A stretch of DNA of 20,222 nt from Paulinella micropora (lineage: Eukaryota > Cercozoa > Imbricatea > Euglyphida), in NCBI GenBank assembly GCA_009731375.1, contig BJOX01000113.1:25816-46037 (forward strand). The letters are read 5' to 3'. Below are positions 9,405 to 18,028 of the stretch, one piece after another; position 1 is the stretch's first letter, and each line of letters starts with the position of its first letter. The translations under genes and the position numbers were made by a program. The notes beneath the pieces are model-generated. The model had not been told where the DNA came from, made no database searches, and saw nothing but the letters and a program-made list of their open reading frames with translations.

Positions 9405-12400
9405 CCTTTAAATTGAAATCCGCACGAGTACACCGTATGGACATCTATGTCGTCCCCGGTTACCACGGGTCAATATTACTATCGTATGACCAATTGGCTA
9501 CGATGGGGGCTGTGATTGATTGCGTCGCACGGCGAGTGATATATGGAGTAAAAAGAGGAGAAGAGAACGATATTGATCCCTTCAACGCTACTGACTCTTA
9601 TGAGGCTTATGAGCTGAGTCTAGCGACGGATCACAAAAAGATGGCCATCGCACATGAGGCACTTGAGGTATACGTTCACCCCCATGTCGTAAGACCGGAT
9701 GAACTGTCCTGGACCGACAATTGGGAATTCCAAGTGTGCATTGTCACAGTTCCGACATGCCATTGGGACAAAAAGTCTATTGATGACTTAATCGAGAAGC
9801 GAAAGGAGGAGATTATATGTGTCGCACAAAGAAGCCCGTCGTTGGCGAGATTCGCGGAAGGAGTAGGAACAGATGTCCATATTACTAACGGATACTGTTT
9901 CCATGCGAAAGTAGGAGAAGAAAAAAGGGAGGCGTTTGTACCAAGGAGAACGGGGCGAATCCCGGATACTCCACCAGAAACTATTAAAAGTTTTATTACT
10001 GATTTCTGGGGTGACGAGCCCACGTGGCCGCGTTCACTGTCTGAAGTGAAGAAATGCTTACGGACTTTATTCGAAAATAATAAGCCGTATACTATTATCC
10101 TGCCATATAATGAGAAGGCGATATGGGCGCAGGAAATAAGGGACCGGCTTATTGATCATCCTATACCGGTACCCTCTCGCAAGCAACAGCTAGTGGTGGC
10201 TTGTCGTATGGGAACTCGTGAGCAGAGCAGTGCATACAAGCGGAAGCTCAGAGACCTCGACAAGTTGAAATTGATACCGCAAGCATTCACATGCTTTGAT
10301 GGTTTTTACACCCGTAAAGCTCCTTTGCAATACGCGAGACTCATTGACATGCTGGTGGAGCTCGGTAAAGATGATGAGCCGGACACGGTCACGTATGAAA
10401 AGACGGGCCTAGATGATGTCTCGGAAGAGGACTTAGGCTTGGAGGAGGACAGAGAACCCCTCAAGCAACATAAGCAGATGTCTGATGAAGATTTTCAAGA
10501 GGCGGCGCGGAAAATATTGGAAGAAGGAGTAGGCACGGAGAAGGAGAAGGAGCTTTTAAAAGCCAAATTAGAGGCGAACAAGGAAATTTTTGACCCTCCA
10601 CATGCAGGTGGTGTCAAGCCTGAAGATTTCACTGCGGTTATTTACAAAATACCGGGTGCGGAGCCGTCACCGGCACCACGAAGGGCGAATTTGAGTATAC
10701 ATGAGGCGAAGATAGCGGAGGAGCTAGCAAGACAGCTGCTCAATGAGGACTTTATTGAGAGATCAACATCTCCAATAGTCTCACAACCGAGAATAGTGCC
10801 GAAGCCAGGAGGAGAATGGCGCCTGACAGTTAACTATGCTCGTGTTAACAAGGTGCTGGAGGAAGAGAGAAATCCTCTCCCGACATTAGAAGAAGGAAGG
10901 AGAGTACTGCGGAATGCAAAATTCTATTCGGTCATTGACCTTAAGAATGGCTTCTGGCAGATACCACTGGAGGAAAAGTCCAGATGGCTGACGGCGTTTG
11001 TGGTGAGTATGGAAGTATACCAACGGAAAGTGCTTCCGATGGGCCTCAAGCAAGCCCCAGGACTTTTCCAGAAGGCGATGCAGAAGATGTTGAGCAGTCA
11101 GTACGATGATTTGTCTGACGGTGGCTTTATGAGAAGGCGGGGACAGAAGGCGGGAGAATATGCATTTTGCTATATCGATGACATTATCGTATACTCTAAC
11201 ACAATGGAGGAGCATATCGATCATTTGTCCGATATATTCAGGCGCATCGGAGCTTTTGGCCTGAAGTGCAATCTAAAGAAGTGTCAACTTGCCAAGACGA
11301 GTGTGACATACTTAGGGTACGAGATCTCCCATAATCGAGTCTCGATATCCAAAGAGAAGAGGGAGGAGATTATGAATCGACCGATACCGAAGAACCGCAC
11401 TGAATTGCACTCATTCCTTGCGATGGCGCAATACTATAGCCAGTTTATACCCGATTGGGGTGCAACACGGGCTAAAGTGGAGAAAATGATAGATTTTGGA
11501 GACTTTGAGAAGTGGGACGAAGAGGCTTTGCAAGCGTTTCATGCGCTCAAAGATCTCATTTACAAAGACCCGAAAGACGGAGGACTGGTGTTAACGATGC
11601 CCGACTTTACGAAACAATTCGTAGTCGATACAGACGCATCTAAGTTTGCGATTGGGGCTGTATTACAACAAGAGGATGAGGAGAAGAAATTACGCCCAAT
11701 CATGTTTATTAGTAGGAAGTTGTGTGCGGCGGAGAGAAACTATTGCACAAGGCAAAGAGAGGCGTTGGCGGTAGTATGGGCCCTCAAGAGGCTCAGAGAG
11801 TATTTGTGGGGAGGACCTCAATTTACTGTCAGAACTGATCATCATAACCTGTTATGGTTGATGAATCATGAACAGACGGGACGGCTGGCGCGGTGGCAAG
11901 CGTTCTTGTCTTGTTTCGATTTTACAATGGTCCATCTACCGGGAAAGCGAAATGTGGTCGCTGATAGCCTCTCTAGGCTAGAGTTTAACTCAGAAGTATC
12001 GGCGTTGGTGTCCACGGTGGAGATGGAAGACTTGTCCACTGACAAGGTGTATGAGGTCAGCCACATTGAGGCGATGGAGATGGCGAGTGGAGTCCGATAT
12101 GACCGCACAGGTCTACGGTACAGTCCACAAGGCCCGGATCACGGGATATGTTGTGAGCTACATACCCAGGAGGACGCTGAGTGGTCCTATGAGGTATATG
12201 AGAATGCGAAGGCGAACATAAGAGAGGAAGAGGAGACGCAGGAAGTTTATGCGGAGCCTCCTCAAGAGCGGAGAAGTGACCTAGACGATGACCCGGAAAG
12301 AATCGGGGTACGGCTAGAAGATGGTACTATCCATATAGCCTCGCCTACCGCATGGAGGCAACAACAGGCTCAAGATCCGGAGTTTAAAGAACTGATACAG

Positions 12401-14509
12401 TTATATCAGAACCCGGATGAGCTACGGATGACGAAAGCGATCAAAGATCAGATGAAGGAGATGGGATGGAGAGATGGTCTACTGTGGTACAAGGGCCTTC
12501 ACGGTCGCTATGCGTCACAGCCGGACAAATGGACCCTTTGGGTACCGGAGAGTCTGAGACGATTTATATTTGTCGCAGCCCACAATTGCCCACTTTTGGC
12601 GCATCCGGGTCGACAACGAACTCATATGTTCGTAGCGAGGCGATTCTGGTGGAAGAAGATGAAGGAGGAGATAGATCAGGCGGTGGATGCATGCATCCCG
12701 TGCAAGATAAACAAAACACCACTGAAGGCAAATTTCGGCCTGATTGGCGAATTTCCTCTTCATGCGGGGATGTTTGAGTTTATACACATTGATCATGTGG
12801 GACCTTTCCCAGAATCGAAGGATGGTTACAAATACCTCCTTACGGCTATTGACAGAGCCACCAACTATGTGTGGATCATCCCTGTCAAAGACGTTACCGG
12901 CAAGACGACGGCCGAGGCGCTGATCGATAGGATCATCTCACAGATCGGAGTACCAAGAAAGATATGTTCTGATCGAGGCTCGGACTTTAATAACGAGGTC
13001 ATCGACAAACTATCTAAGTATTACGGGATGAAATGGCAATATGTTACTGCCTATAACCCGCGAGCAAATGGGAAAATCGAGCGGGTACACAGACCCCTCA
13101 AAGCCTCGCTAAAGATGTATTGCACGAAGAAGGAGAATCAAAGAGCATGGGTCGAGGCAGCACCATCATTTGCGTTTGCAATGAACTGTCTACCCTCTAC
13201 GGCGTTAGGAGGCTCGAAGAGCTCAATCTCGCCATATCAGTTAGTATATGGGCGTGAGCCTGATATCCCGACTTCGCTCCTTCACCCAAAAGACACTTGG
13301 GCGGATGCGGATGAGTTGTTTGGGATGAGACTTAGAGTGAAGATGGAGGCGGAACAAATAGTCAGGGCGCATAGAGAGGCGGAGCGCCGAAAGACTGATG
13401 CTGAAGGGGTGCGACAAGCGCACTTGGATCAGATCAAGTTCCAGGTCGGGGATATTGTACTATTGTACCATCCTCAAGTCCCGAAGGGAGTCAGCTCTAA
13501 GCTGTTCACTCACTGGAAAGGACCTTATCAGATTATGGAACAGACGGGACCTCTGAATTACAAGATCAGGGGTAGAGGGAAGGTGCAAATTGTGAATGTA
13601 AGAAGGCTGATTAAGTATGATCCCTTCTTACTGGAAGATGAATCCGTTGAGGAGGCGTTAAAACGGATGAAGGATGATTTCAAAGAGGTGCCGCCCATCC
13701 ACAAGGAGGCTGGCATAGACCAAGACGATGCTTATCGGGCACCGATAGCTGAGAAGGAGGAGAGTGAGGTGGACAGCAAGGAGAAGACTGACCGCATAAG
13801 CGCGGTGGGGACTCAGTCCAAGTCTCCGCGAGAGCATAGCGGAAAGAAGGAGAAGATCACAGAGGCGCAGCTAAGGAGAGCGCGGAATGATCTTATCAAC
13901 GACCAACCGAGGAAGGCGATGAGGTCGATGAGATCAAAGGACGTCCACCAGGAGGAGGAGGGGACGGACACTGACCCAAACGCGGGCAACGTTGAGATTG
14001 TCCATGAGCGATGGAAGGAAGGCGATGCGATAGCAACCATCGCATGGGTGAAAAATGTTTTCTATCTGATGAGACCAGCGGAACAACATGTCGCTGATGA
14101 CACTCTCTCAGACTTATACTTGATGCGGGTCGTGGCGGTCCCACGACAGATGCGTGTCACACGGACACTCAAAATATCATCAGCCGCAAAGATAGTACAA
14201 CCGATACTCCAGTTCTGGAGAAGTATGGACCCGGTTGAGGATCCAAAGGCAAGACATTATCTGCCAGTATATAAAGACGCAAAAAGTCTCGAGACATGGG
14301 ATGATACAATTACTCCCAGAGACAAGGATTACACTGCGTGGACCATTCAGACACTGCCAAGAGGAGTGCTTGATGTCCCTTTTGAATTATCGTTGGGCGG
14401 AATCCCTAATAAGATCTGGGACATTCTCGAACAGTCAAAGTTCGATCTGACTTTTGTTGGTGGTCCTCCACCAGGCAAAGAAATCCGCGCCAGACGACGA
14501 AGGCAGTGA
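9308..14509 (+). CDS. pol: Pol polyprotein: protease C-half, RT, RNase H, integrase
   Basis: The frame is open from 9308. The first ATG is 9437, but protease-like residues already appear from about 9389, so entry by -1 shift from the upstream frame is more likely than ATG initiation. Residues are counted from nt 9413. Protease C-half about 1-50 (LLSYDQL then GAVID). RT about 440-640: motif A Asp509, GLKQAP, YIDD at 587-590. RNase H about 735-855: Asp741, Glu783, Asp809, Asp851. Integrase: zinc site His1057, His1064, Cys1094, Cys1097; catalytic Asp1127, Asp1187, Glu1223 with D-35-E spacing; GPY at 1370-1372 in the SH3-like C-terminal module. Residues about 1395-1698 are an extra charged linker and an unrecognised domain. 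It should copy element RNA into cDNA and integrate it. All RT, RNase H and integrase catalytic residues are present. Confidence 0.95.
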   Translation, partial: SIPGLGGRKYEKVNGHSQRSEQPDGYHGIITLTFKLKSARVHRMDIYVVPGYHGSILLSYDQLATMGAVIDCVARRVIYGVKRGEENDIDPFNATDSYEAYELSLATDHKKMAIAHEALEVYVHPHVVRPDELSWTDNWEFQVCIVTVPTCHWDKKSIDDLIEKRKEEIICVAQRSPSLARFAEGVGTDVHITNGYCFHAKVGEEKREAFVPRRTGRIPDTPPETIKSFITDFWGDEPTWPRSLSEVKKCLRTLFENNKPYTIILPYNEKAIWAQEIRDRLIDHPIPVPSRKQQLVVACRMGTREQSSAYKRKLRDLDKLKLIPQAFTCFDGFYTRKAPLQYARLIDMLVELGKDDEPDTVTYEKTGLDDVSEEDLGLEEDREPLKQHKQMSDEDFQEAARKILEEGVGTEKEKELLKAKLEANKEIFDPPHAGGVKPEDFTAVIYKIPGAEPSPAPRRANLSIHEAKIAEELARQLLNEDFIERSTSPIVSQPRIVPKPGGEWRLTVNYARVNKVLEEERNPLPTLEEGRRVLRNAKFYSVIDLKNGFWQIPLEEKSRWLTAFVVSMEVYQRKVLPMGLKQAPGLFQKAMQKMLSSQYDDLSDGGFMRRRGQKAGEYAFCYIDDIIVYSNTMEEHIDHLSDIFRRIGAFGLKCNLKKCQLAKTSVTYLGYEISHNRVSISKEKREEIMNRPIPKNRTELHSFLAMAQYYSQFIPDWGATRAKVEKMIDFGDFEKWDEEALQAFHALKDLIYKDPKDGGLVLTMPDFTKQFVVDTDASKFAIGAVLQQEDEEKKLRPIMFISRKLCAAERNYCTRQREALAVVWALKRLREYLWGGPQFTVRTDHHNLLWLMNHEQTGRLARWQAFLSCFDFTMVHLPGKRNVVADSLSRLEFNSEVSALVSTVEMEDLSTDKVYEVSHIEAMEMASGVRYDRTGLRYSPQGPDHGICCELHTQEDAEWSYEVYENAKANIREEEETQEVYAEPPQERRSDLDDDPERIGVRLEDGTIHIASPTAWRQQQAQDPEFKELIQLYQNPDELRMTKAIKDQMKEMGWRDGLLWYKGLHGRYASQPDKWTLWVPESLRRFIFVAAHNCPLLAHPGRQRTHMFVARRFWWKKMKEEIDQAVDACIPCKINKTPLKANFGLIGEFPLHAGMFEFIHIDHVGPFPESKDGYKYLLTAIDRATNYVWIIPVKDVTGKTTAEALIDRIISQIGVPRKICSDRGSDFNNEVIDKLSKYYGMKWQYVTAYNPRANGKIERVHRPLKASLKMYCTKKENQRAWVEAAPSFAFAMNCLPSTALGGSKSSISPYQLVYGREPDIPTSLLHPKDTWADADELFGMRLRVKMEAEQIVRAHREAERRKTDAEGVRQAHLDQIKFQVGDIVLLYHPQVPKGVSSKLFTHWKGPYQIMEQTGPLNYKIRGRGKVQIVNVRRLIKYDPFLLEDESVEEALKRMKDDFKEVPPIHKEAGIDQDDAYRAPIAEKEESEVDSKEKTDRISAVGTQSKSPREHSGKKEKITEAQLRRARNDLINDQPRKAMRSMRSKDVHQEEEGTDTDPNAGNVEIVHERWKEGDAIATIAWVKNVFYLMRPAEQHVADDTLSDLYLMRVVAVPRQMRVTRTLKISSAAKIVQPILQFWRSMDPVEDPKARHYLPVYKDAKSLETWDDTITPRDKDYTAWTIQTLPRGVLDVPFELSLGGIPNKIWDILEQSKFDLTFVGGPPPGKEIRARRRRQ

Positions 14510-14539
14510 CAAAGAAACTATTTTTCTTTATGCGTCTCA

Positions 14540-14545
14540 AATAAA
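14540..14545 (+). terminator. Candidate polyadenylation signal AATAAA
   Basis: A canonical AATAAA lies about 31 bases after the pol stop, over 1.2 kb before the 3' LTR, where LTR-element transcripts normally end. If used, it would give transcripts lacking the 3' LTR. Confidence 0.35.
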
Positions 14546-14998
14546 CTGATTGATTGCCCACGGCGTATCATGATTTGATCATGCATCATCAGTTATCAAT
14601 ATGAATATTAAAAAGACTCAGTGATATAACTTGGCATTCGATCGCAACATACGAGTGCGAAAGGTCGATCGACGATGATACTACACCGTATACGGGGATC
14701 GCTAGTGTATTGAGCGATGGTGTTCCCAGGTATGACCCTTTCCAAGTCCTGGGATGATGTTCTCGAAAATGAAATGTTCTCTGAAACTTTCATTAAATTA
14801 TTTTTTACGTAGATTATATACTGTCGTACCTGAGCACGGTCAATCTCTACTTGTGTCGGTATATCGCAGGGTCGGGTACATACACCTCGACTTCGGATAT
14901 AGCTATTAGGACTGGCCCCCTAATACTATATCATAGGATATCCGTCTTATACAAGGGTATGTCATTAAAAAAGACAATGTACTTACGATCTCCCTGTG

Positions 14999-15020
14999 AA
15001 TAATAATAATAATAATAATC

Positions 15021-15095
<75 letters not shown>
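14999..15095. repeat. (AAT)n trinucleotide array
   Basis: About 32 AAT units with one ATC variant, followed by degenerate AAT/CAT units to about 15113. It sits at the 3' side of the minus-strand SINE-like insert, where its tail would be. Confidence 0.95.
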
Positions 15096-15097
<2 letters not shown>

Positions 15098-15378
15098 CAT
15101 AATAATCATAATAGTGCTTCTCTGTCAATGGCTGATGCATTTCTGCACATGCGCCTCCATCGTCTCACCCGTGAGGGGAGTACGAAGAATTGACGATAAG
15201 CTCTAATGACACCCCCGCAAGGGCAGTTCCAACACTTCCAGACGGGCCGGTATGTTCAATGAAAATACTGGTCCAGACGGATCGGATGTTCAATGAAAAT
15301 ACTGGTGGCACCGACGGGAATCGAACTGGCGACAGGGCCCAGATGGTAGAACTTGACCACTGGGCTATCACGGTGTCC
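15096..15378 (-). mobile_element. tRNA-derived SINE-like insertion
   Basis: On the minus strand the unit begins at 15378 with a 72-nt tRNA-like head (15307-15378). The head has an A-box match TAGCCCAGTGG and a B-box match GTTCGATTCC, the internal RNA polymerase III promoter elements, and acceptor-like ends that pair with one bulged base. The T-stem pairs poorly, so it is not a working tRNA. A body of about 200 bases follows, with a duplicated 35-nt segment, then a TTA-rich tail. This head-body-tail order is that of tRNA-derived SINEs. No family name can be given. Confidence 0.65.
15238..15306. repeat. 35-nt tandem duplication inside the SINE body
   Basis: Two adjacent copies (35 and 34 nt), each starting CCAGACGG and ending GTTCAATGAAAATACTGGT, differ only in the few bases between. 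Confidence 0.9.
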
Positions 15379-15478
<100 letters not shown>

Positions 15479-15553
15479 GGAGATCAAGGGGGGAATACAG
15501 CACCACGTTGCTTGTATTTTTTATTAATAGTATGTTTGTTCTTGACATACTGC

Positions 15554-15573
15554 AAAAAAAAAAAAAAAAAAAA
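15554..15573 (+). repeat. Poly-A run of 20 nt
   Basis: Twenty A residues within otherwise unique sequence. It may be a retroposed tail or slippage; no matching insertion was recognised upstream. Confidence 0.85.
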
Positions 15574-15736
15574 TTGAGGGGAAGGAGTTCAAAATTTACA
15601 AGAAAGGCTAGAGAATCCGCTTTGACGTGCAGTATGAGGATATATTTATCGTCTTTTAGCGTCTATCCGTGGATCGATGCGCTGTGTGGCTTGACTCCAT
15701 AGCGCATACTATTTGCAGAAAGAAATCAGAAGGTGT

Positions 15737-15761
15737 ATGACGAAAATGCTATTTCCGTCAT
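15737..15761. other. Hairpin just upstream of the polypurine tract
   Basis: ATGACGAAAAT and ATTTCCGTCAT form an 11-bp stem with one mismatch and a 3-nt loop, six bases before the purine tract. A smaller hairpin occupies the same place in the older relative (16209-16221). Confidence 0.6.
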
Positions 15762-15767
15762 AAAATC

Positions 15768-15776
15768 GGGAGGGGG
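15768..15776 (+). promoter_or_regulatory. Polypurine tract for plus-strand priming
   Basis: GGGAGGGGG ends three bases before the TG of the 3' LTR, the expected position for the RNase H-resistant primer of second-strand DNA synthesis. Confidence 0.75.
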
Positions 15777-15779
15777 TAC

Positions 15780-16016
15780 TGTAGGCATCACCCCCGGATA
15801 GCCGGTAAAAAGTACCTTTTCCTGGTGACAGGTGCACCAGCTTGTTTTTCAGTATTATTTTTCCGGATTGGACCTGATGCTATTTTATTCCTGGTCTGTT
15901 GCCGTTTTCCTTTTTGGCTTCACTGAGCTAATACAACGAGACATCATTCTCATTCTTGAGGACTGTGTTTGGTTGTATTACCGACTTTTTTTTTAGCTAT
16001 CATTGGGGGCATTACA
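15780..16016 (+). repeat. 3' long terminal repeat (237 nt)
   Basis: Begins TGTAGGCATC and ends GCATTACA. It is collinear with 4979-5213 at about 96% identity. The two length differences lie in a C run and a T run. Followed directly by CTTC, the second target-site copy. Confidence 0.95.
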
Positions 16017-16020
16017 CTTC
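16017..16020. other. Target-site duplication, right copy (CTTC)
   Basis: Identical to the four bases before the 5' LTR. Confidence 0.75.
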
Positions 16021-16029
16021 AGCGCTAGA

Positions 16030-16114
16030 CTCATCTCATCTCATCTCATCCCATCCCATCTCATCTCATCTGATCTCATCCCATCCCATTCCATCTCATC
16101 TCGTTTCATCTCCT
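16030..16114. repeat. (CTCAT)n / (CCCAT)n pentanucleotide array
   Basis: About 17 degenerate five-base units of CTCAT, CCCAT and CTGAT type. Confidence 0.9.
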
Positions 16115-16208
16115 CAGGAGTCGGACATAATGGGGAAACAGATCAGGAGAGGAAGCTCTCAATCGACAATACATATATTTACTAATCTACCCCTATCATC
16201 AAGTTAAC

Positions 16209-16588
16209 TACGGTTCCCGTATAAGACGGGGAGGGGGGATTGTAGTGCAGATACTGGTAAATATGCGACCTTTTCTTATACTCCTATACACTGTCACAGT
16301 GATGTATAGATGAGCTGTATCTAGTCAAGATATGGTTATACCCGTTTCTATCTATATATACTTGGAGCCGGTTGAAAACGAGTAACCGGTACTACTTTTT
16401 ACGCTGGATAATATTATCGTTAGGGCGGAGATTAGGAAATGGCTCTCTGTTTCCTTTTTTGTTGCTTGGCTCTGACAGTCTCCTATATTTTCCCACCATA
16501 CTGGTTTCCTCTCTTTTGCAGAGGGGGAAGATTAGGTTATTCTCAGAGTGCTTGGATTGAGTGTATATAGACCCCGGCTTGCATTACA
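16209..16588 (+). mobile_element. 3' end and LTR remnant of a related, diverged element
   Basis: A hairpin (TACGG/CCGTA), a purine tract (GGGGAGGGGGGA, 16228-16239) and a TGTAG start at 16241 reproduce the hairpin, purine tract and LTR order of the intact element. The bases just before the purine tract are also alignable (TTCC..CGT..ATAA). Inside, GGTAAA and ACCTTTTC match the intact LTR start, and the segment ends GCATTACA at 16588, as the intact LTR does. This gives a putative LTR of 348 nt. The middle is too diverged to align by eye. No coding part is seen nearby. Confidence 0.5.
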
Positions 16589-16645
16589 TAATATTAATAT
16601 CTTTCTGATCTTATTAATAACAGACAAAAAATACTTGCCACTTAT

Positions 16646-16884
16646 TTTACGCAAGTATAGAATACTTCCCACTCGTAGAGTGAGCTGAGTGGGAAGCAGA
16701 AGAGATATTAATAAAATGAAAGAGTTATCCAGATATACAAAAAGAGAAAACATGAAGTATTAATATTAGTATAATACTGATAATATTAAAAAAAAATCAT
16801 TAGTAGGGCTGAGAGGGAAGACGAGATATTAATAGAATAAAAGAGTTATATATTAATATTAATAATTAAGAGGTGAAGCGTAAA
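16646..16884. mobile_element. MITE-like unit, copy 1 (TTTACGC/GCGTAAA ends)
   Basis: Begins TTTACGC and ends GCGTAAA, exact inverted repeats (8 bp with the flanking T/A). Inside are two partial copies of a module GCTGAG-GGGAAG...GAGATATTA...AAGAGTT (near 16685 and 16807) shared with copy 2. AT-rich, non-coding. No clear target duplication was found. Confidence 0.45.
16665..16696. other. 10-bp perfect hairpin in MITE-like copy 1
   Basis: CTTCCCACTC and GAGTGGGAAG are exact reverse complements around a 12-nt loop. The matching place in copy 2 (about 17020-17062) keeps a degraded version. Confidence 0.75.
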
Positions 16885-16983
16885 AAAGAAAAAATATGTC
16901 ACAGTTCAAGGTCATGCAAAGACACACGTGGAAAATATGCCGGAAGCGTATACGTACTTAGAAAGCTTAAATATTTTCAGCTC

Positions 16984-17109
16984 TTTACGCAAACACTATT
17001 TCATGTTACTAATGGTAAACTACTCGCCACTCGTACTAGTCATGGAGCTGAGCGGGAAGAGGAAGAGATATTATAAAATGGAAGAGTTGATTCAAAGGTG
17101 AAGCGTAAA
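16984..17109. mobile_element. MITE-like unit, copy 2 (TTTACGC/GCGTAAA ends)
   Basis: A 126-nt segment bounded by TTTACGC and GCGTAAA. It shares with copy 1 the CCACTCGTA segment, GAGCTGAG.GGGAAG, GAGATATTA, AAGAGTT and AGGTGAAGCGTAAAA. Non-coding. Confidence 0.45.
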
Positions 17110-17121
17110 AGTACCTTGAAA

Positions 17122-17122
17122 A

Positions 17123-17199
<77 letters not shown>

Positions 17200-17216
17200 A
17201 TAATAATAATAATAAG
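17122..17216. repeat. (CTA)n array followed by (TAA)n
   Basis: About 25 CTA/ACT units, then six TAA units. It starts directly after MITE-like copy 2. Confidence 0.95.
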
Positions 17217-17263
17217 TGCACGTGGACAACAATTCAAAGAGGGAGAAAGAAAAAAAGGACAAT

Positions 17264-17267
17264 GAAA

Positions 17268-17314
<47 letters not shown>
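17264..17314. repeat. (AAAT)n tetranucleotide array
   Basis: About 12 AAAT/AATA units. Confidence 0.95.
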
Positions 17315-17560
17315 ATATATAAAAAATGCATACTTCCCTTTTCCCTCATATTTCCCCTCGTTTTCATTGCCTGCCTGTCTGCCTCTGCCTTTTGCTTTAT
17401 CTTTGTTTCTGCTGCCCGTATTCTAGTTATTGCCTTACGCTTATTGCTCTATATTTCATGTTTCTACTCGATTTGATGTCTTTTTCTTATACTTGTTCAT
17501 TTTTACTACTGGATTACACCATGAGTTCAGCACAACAATCATTAAACTTCTAAGTTCGGA
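17315..17560. other. Unique T-rich segment, no feature recognised
   Basis: About 245 bases of pyrimidine-rich unique sequence. Open frames are short and without recognisable content. Confidence 0.6.
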
Positions 17561-17566
17561 AAAAAA

Positions 17567-17569
<3 letters not shown>

Positions 17570-17602
<33 letters not shown>
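17570..17602. repeat. Poly-G run of 33 nt
   Basis: 33 consecutive G residues, then A-rich sequence, ending at a 10-N gap (17616-17625). This is the second poly-G run next to a gap in the window. Confidence 0.95.
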
Positions 17603-17603
<1 letters not shown>

Positions 17604-17615
17604 AGAAAAAAAAAA

Positions 17616-17625
17616 NNNNNNNNNN
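17616..17625. other. Assembly gap (10 N)
   Basis: Ten Ns directly after an A run. Confidence 0.99.
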
Positions 17626-17993
17626 GCAAAGGCAGGTGTAAACAAAAAGTAAGAGTAAGAAAAAGAAAGAAAAGACGGAAGTGGAGGAGGAGGAGGAGGA
17701 GAAGGAGAAGAAGAAGAAGAAGAAGAAGAAGACGACGACGAAGCAGAAGAAGAAGAAGAAGAAGAAGAAGAAGAAGACGAAGAAGAAGACGAAGAAGAAG
17801 AAAGAGACGAGGAGGAGGAGGAGGAGAATAAGAAGAAGAAAGAAAGAAAGAAAGAAAGAAAGGAAAGGAAAGGAAAGGAAAGAAAAGAAAAGAAAGAAAG
17901 AAAGAAAGAAAAAAAGAAAGAAAAAAAGAAAAAAAGAAAGAAAGAGAGAAAGAAAGAAAAGAAAAAAAAGAAAAGAGAAAGAANNNNNNNNNN

Positions 17994-18028
<35 letters not shown>

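Noticed and set aside
13900-14509. Chromodomain at the pol C-terminus
   Set aside because: The aromatic cage pattern and the WKGY.....TWEP-type core could not be found; the segment is left as unrecognised.
15307-15378. Functional tRNA gene
   Set aside because: A and B boxes are present, but the T-stem pairs poorly, the acceptor has a bulge, and it adjoins a repeat body; a SINE head is more likely.
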